From JBEVEP01 sp040512755 (GTDB lineage: Bacteria > Pseudomonadota > Alphaproteobacteria > Rhizobiales > Rhizobiaceae), in the NCBI GenBank assembly GCA_040512755.1, contig JBEVEP010000264.1, forward strand, positions 1 to 15,095: a stretch of 15,095 bases of DNA, written 5' to 3'. The notes under the pieces are model-generated. The model saw only the letters and a program-made list of their open reading frames with translations. It was not told where the DNA came from and ran no database searches. Below, piece by piece: positions 14,754-15,095 of the stretch; the first letter of the stretch is position 1, and the number at the start of each line of letters is the position of its first letter. The translations under genes and the position numbers were made by a program.

Positions 14754-15095
14754 GTGACCGATGCAATTATTGAACTCAACGGCGTCGAGCGGCACTACGT
14801 CCAGGGATCGCGCAAGCTGACCATTCTGAGCGGAGCCGATTTCCATCTCCGCAAGGGAGAGATGGTTGCGCTCGTTGCGCCTTCCGGCGCCGGCAAATCG
14901 ACGCTTCTCCACACGGCGGGCCTTCTCGAAAGACCGGATGCCGGAGATGTCCTGCTGGGAGGACGGGCGTGCGGTCGGCTCTCGGATGATGAGCGCACGG
15001 CAATCCGCCGCAACGACATCGGTTTCGTCTACCAGTTTCATCACCTGCTTCCGGAGTTTTCGGCTCTCGAGAACATCATGATGCCGCAGCTGGTG
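14754..15095 (+). CDS. lolD: Lipoprotein-releasing ABC transporter ATPase, N-terminal part
   Basis: This is the ATPase subunit that powers lipoprotein release together with the LolC-type permease encoded just upstream. The frame starts at a GTG (14754), 1 nt after the lolC stop, and stays open to the window edge: 114 of about 225-230 residues. Visible motifs are the phosphate-binding loop APSGAGKST at 42-50 (Lys48, Ser49), the aromatic strand at the N-terminus, and the Q-loop region VYQFHHLLPEFSALENI near 93-109, which is typical of LolD/MacB ATPases. The first glycine of the usual GxxxxGKS loop is alanine (Ala42). The signature motif, Walker B and switch histidine lie beyond the window. There is no ATG nearby that would preserve the N-terminal strand, so the GTG start is preferred. 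Confidence 0.92.
   Translation, partial: MTDAIIELNGVERHYVQGSRKLTILSGADFHLRKGEMVALVAPSGAGKSTLLHTAGLLERPDAGDVLLGGRACGRLSDDERTAIRRNDIGFVYQFHHLLPEFSALENIMMPQLV

Noticed and set aside
1..15095. CRISPR arrays, insertion sequences, prophage or defence genes
   Set aside because: No regularly spaced direct repeats, transposase-like frames or foreign-looking composition were seen; the protein genes are conserved core genes in a conserved order.

Overview
The window is a stretch of chromosomal housekeeping sequence from an alphaproteobacterium, most likely a member of the Rhizobiaceae (Sinorhizobium/Ensifer/Rhizobium-like). Three things point there. The base composition is GC-rich. The gene order nuoG-H-I-J-K-L-M-N, birA, RNase J, methylmalonyl-CoA epimerase, DUF1467, proS, lolC, lolD is typical of that group. 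A repeat between nuoI and nuoJ has the architecture of a Rhizobium-specific intergenic mosaic element (RIME). All protein genes are on the + strand. The species assignment is inference, because no database search was possible.

Layout. Positions 1-8250 hold the distal half of the respiratory complex I operon. It starts with the 3' end of nuoG and continues through complete nuoH, nuoI, nuoJ, nuoK, nuoL, nuoM and nuoN. Spacing is tight (1-12 nt, or a 1-nt overlap at nuoL/nuoM) except for a 274-nt gap between nuoI and nuoJ that contains the RIME-like repeat and a UUCG-capped hairpin. birA (biotin protein ligase without a DNA-binding domain) follows nuoN after 5 nt. After a 143-nt gap come rnj (RNase J) and mce (methylmalonyl-CoA epimerase). 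A hairpin-containing spacer then precedes a small DUF1467 membrane protein gene. The 509-nt interval 11635-12143 has no convincing protein gene but is dense in RNA signals, described below. proS and lolC overlap by 4 nt, and lolD begins 1 nt after lolC and runs off the window.

How the genes fit together. NuoH and NuoJ-N form the membrane proton-pumping arm of NADH:quinone oxidoreductase. NuoG and NuoI carry iron-sulfur clusters of the peripheral arm. BirA biotinylates carboxylases, among them propionyl-CoA carboxylase, whose product is the substrate of the epimerase encoded nearby; this link is plausible but not shown by the sequence. RNase J processes rRNA and mRNA. ProS charges tRNA-Pro. 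LolC and LolD belong to the ABC machine that releases lipoproteins from the inner membrane.

The most interesting part is 11635-12143. It contains back-to-back terminator-like structures, a predicted minus-strand small RNA of about 150 nt (about 11906 down to 11756) with a recognisable promoter and a strong U8 terminator, two inverted repeats upstream of that promoter, and a GC hairpin plus U-tract only 24 nt before the proS start codon. That hairpin contains in-frame proline codons in a short reading frame. No new multi-gene defence, mobile or metabolic system is visible; the protein genes are conserved core genes.
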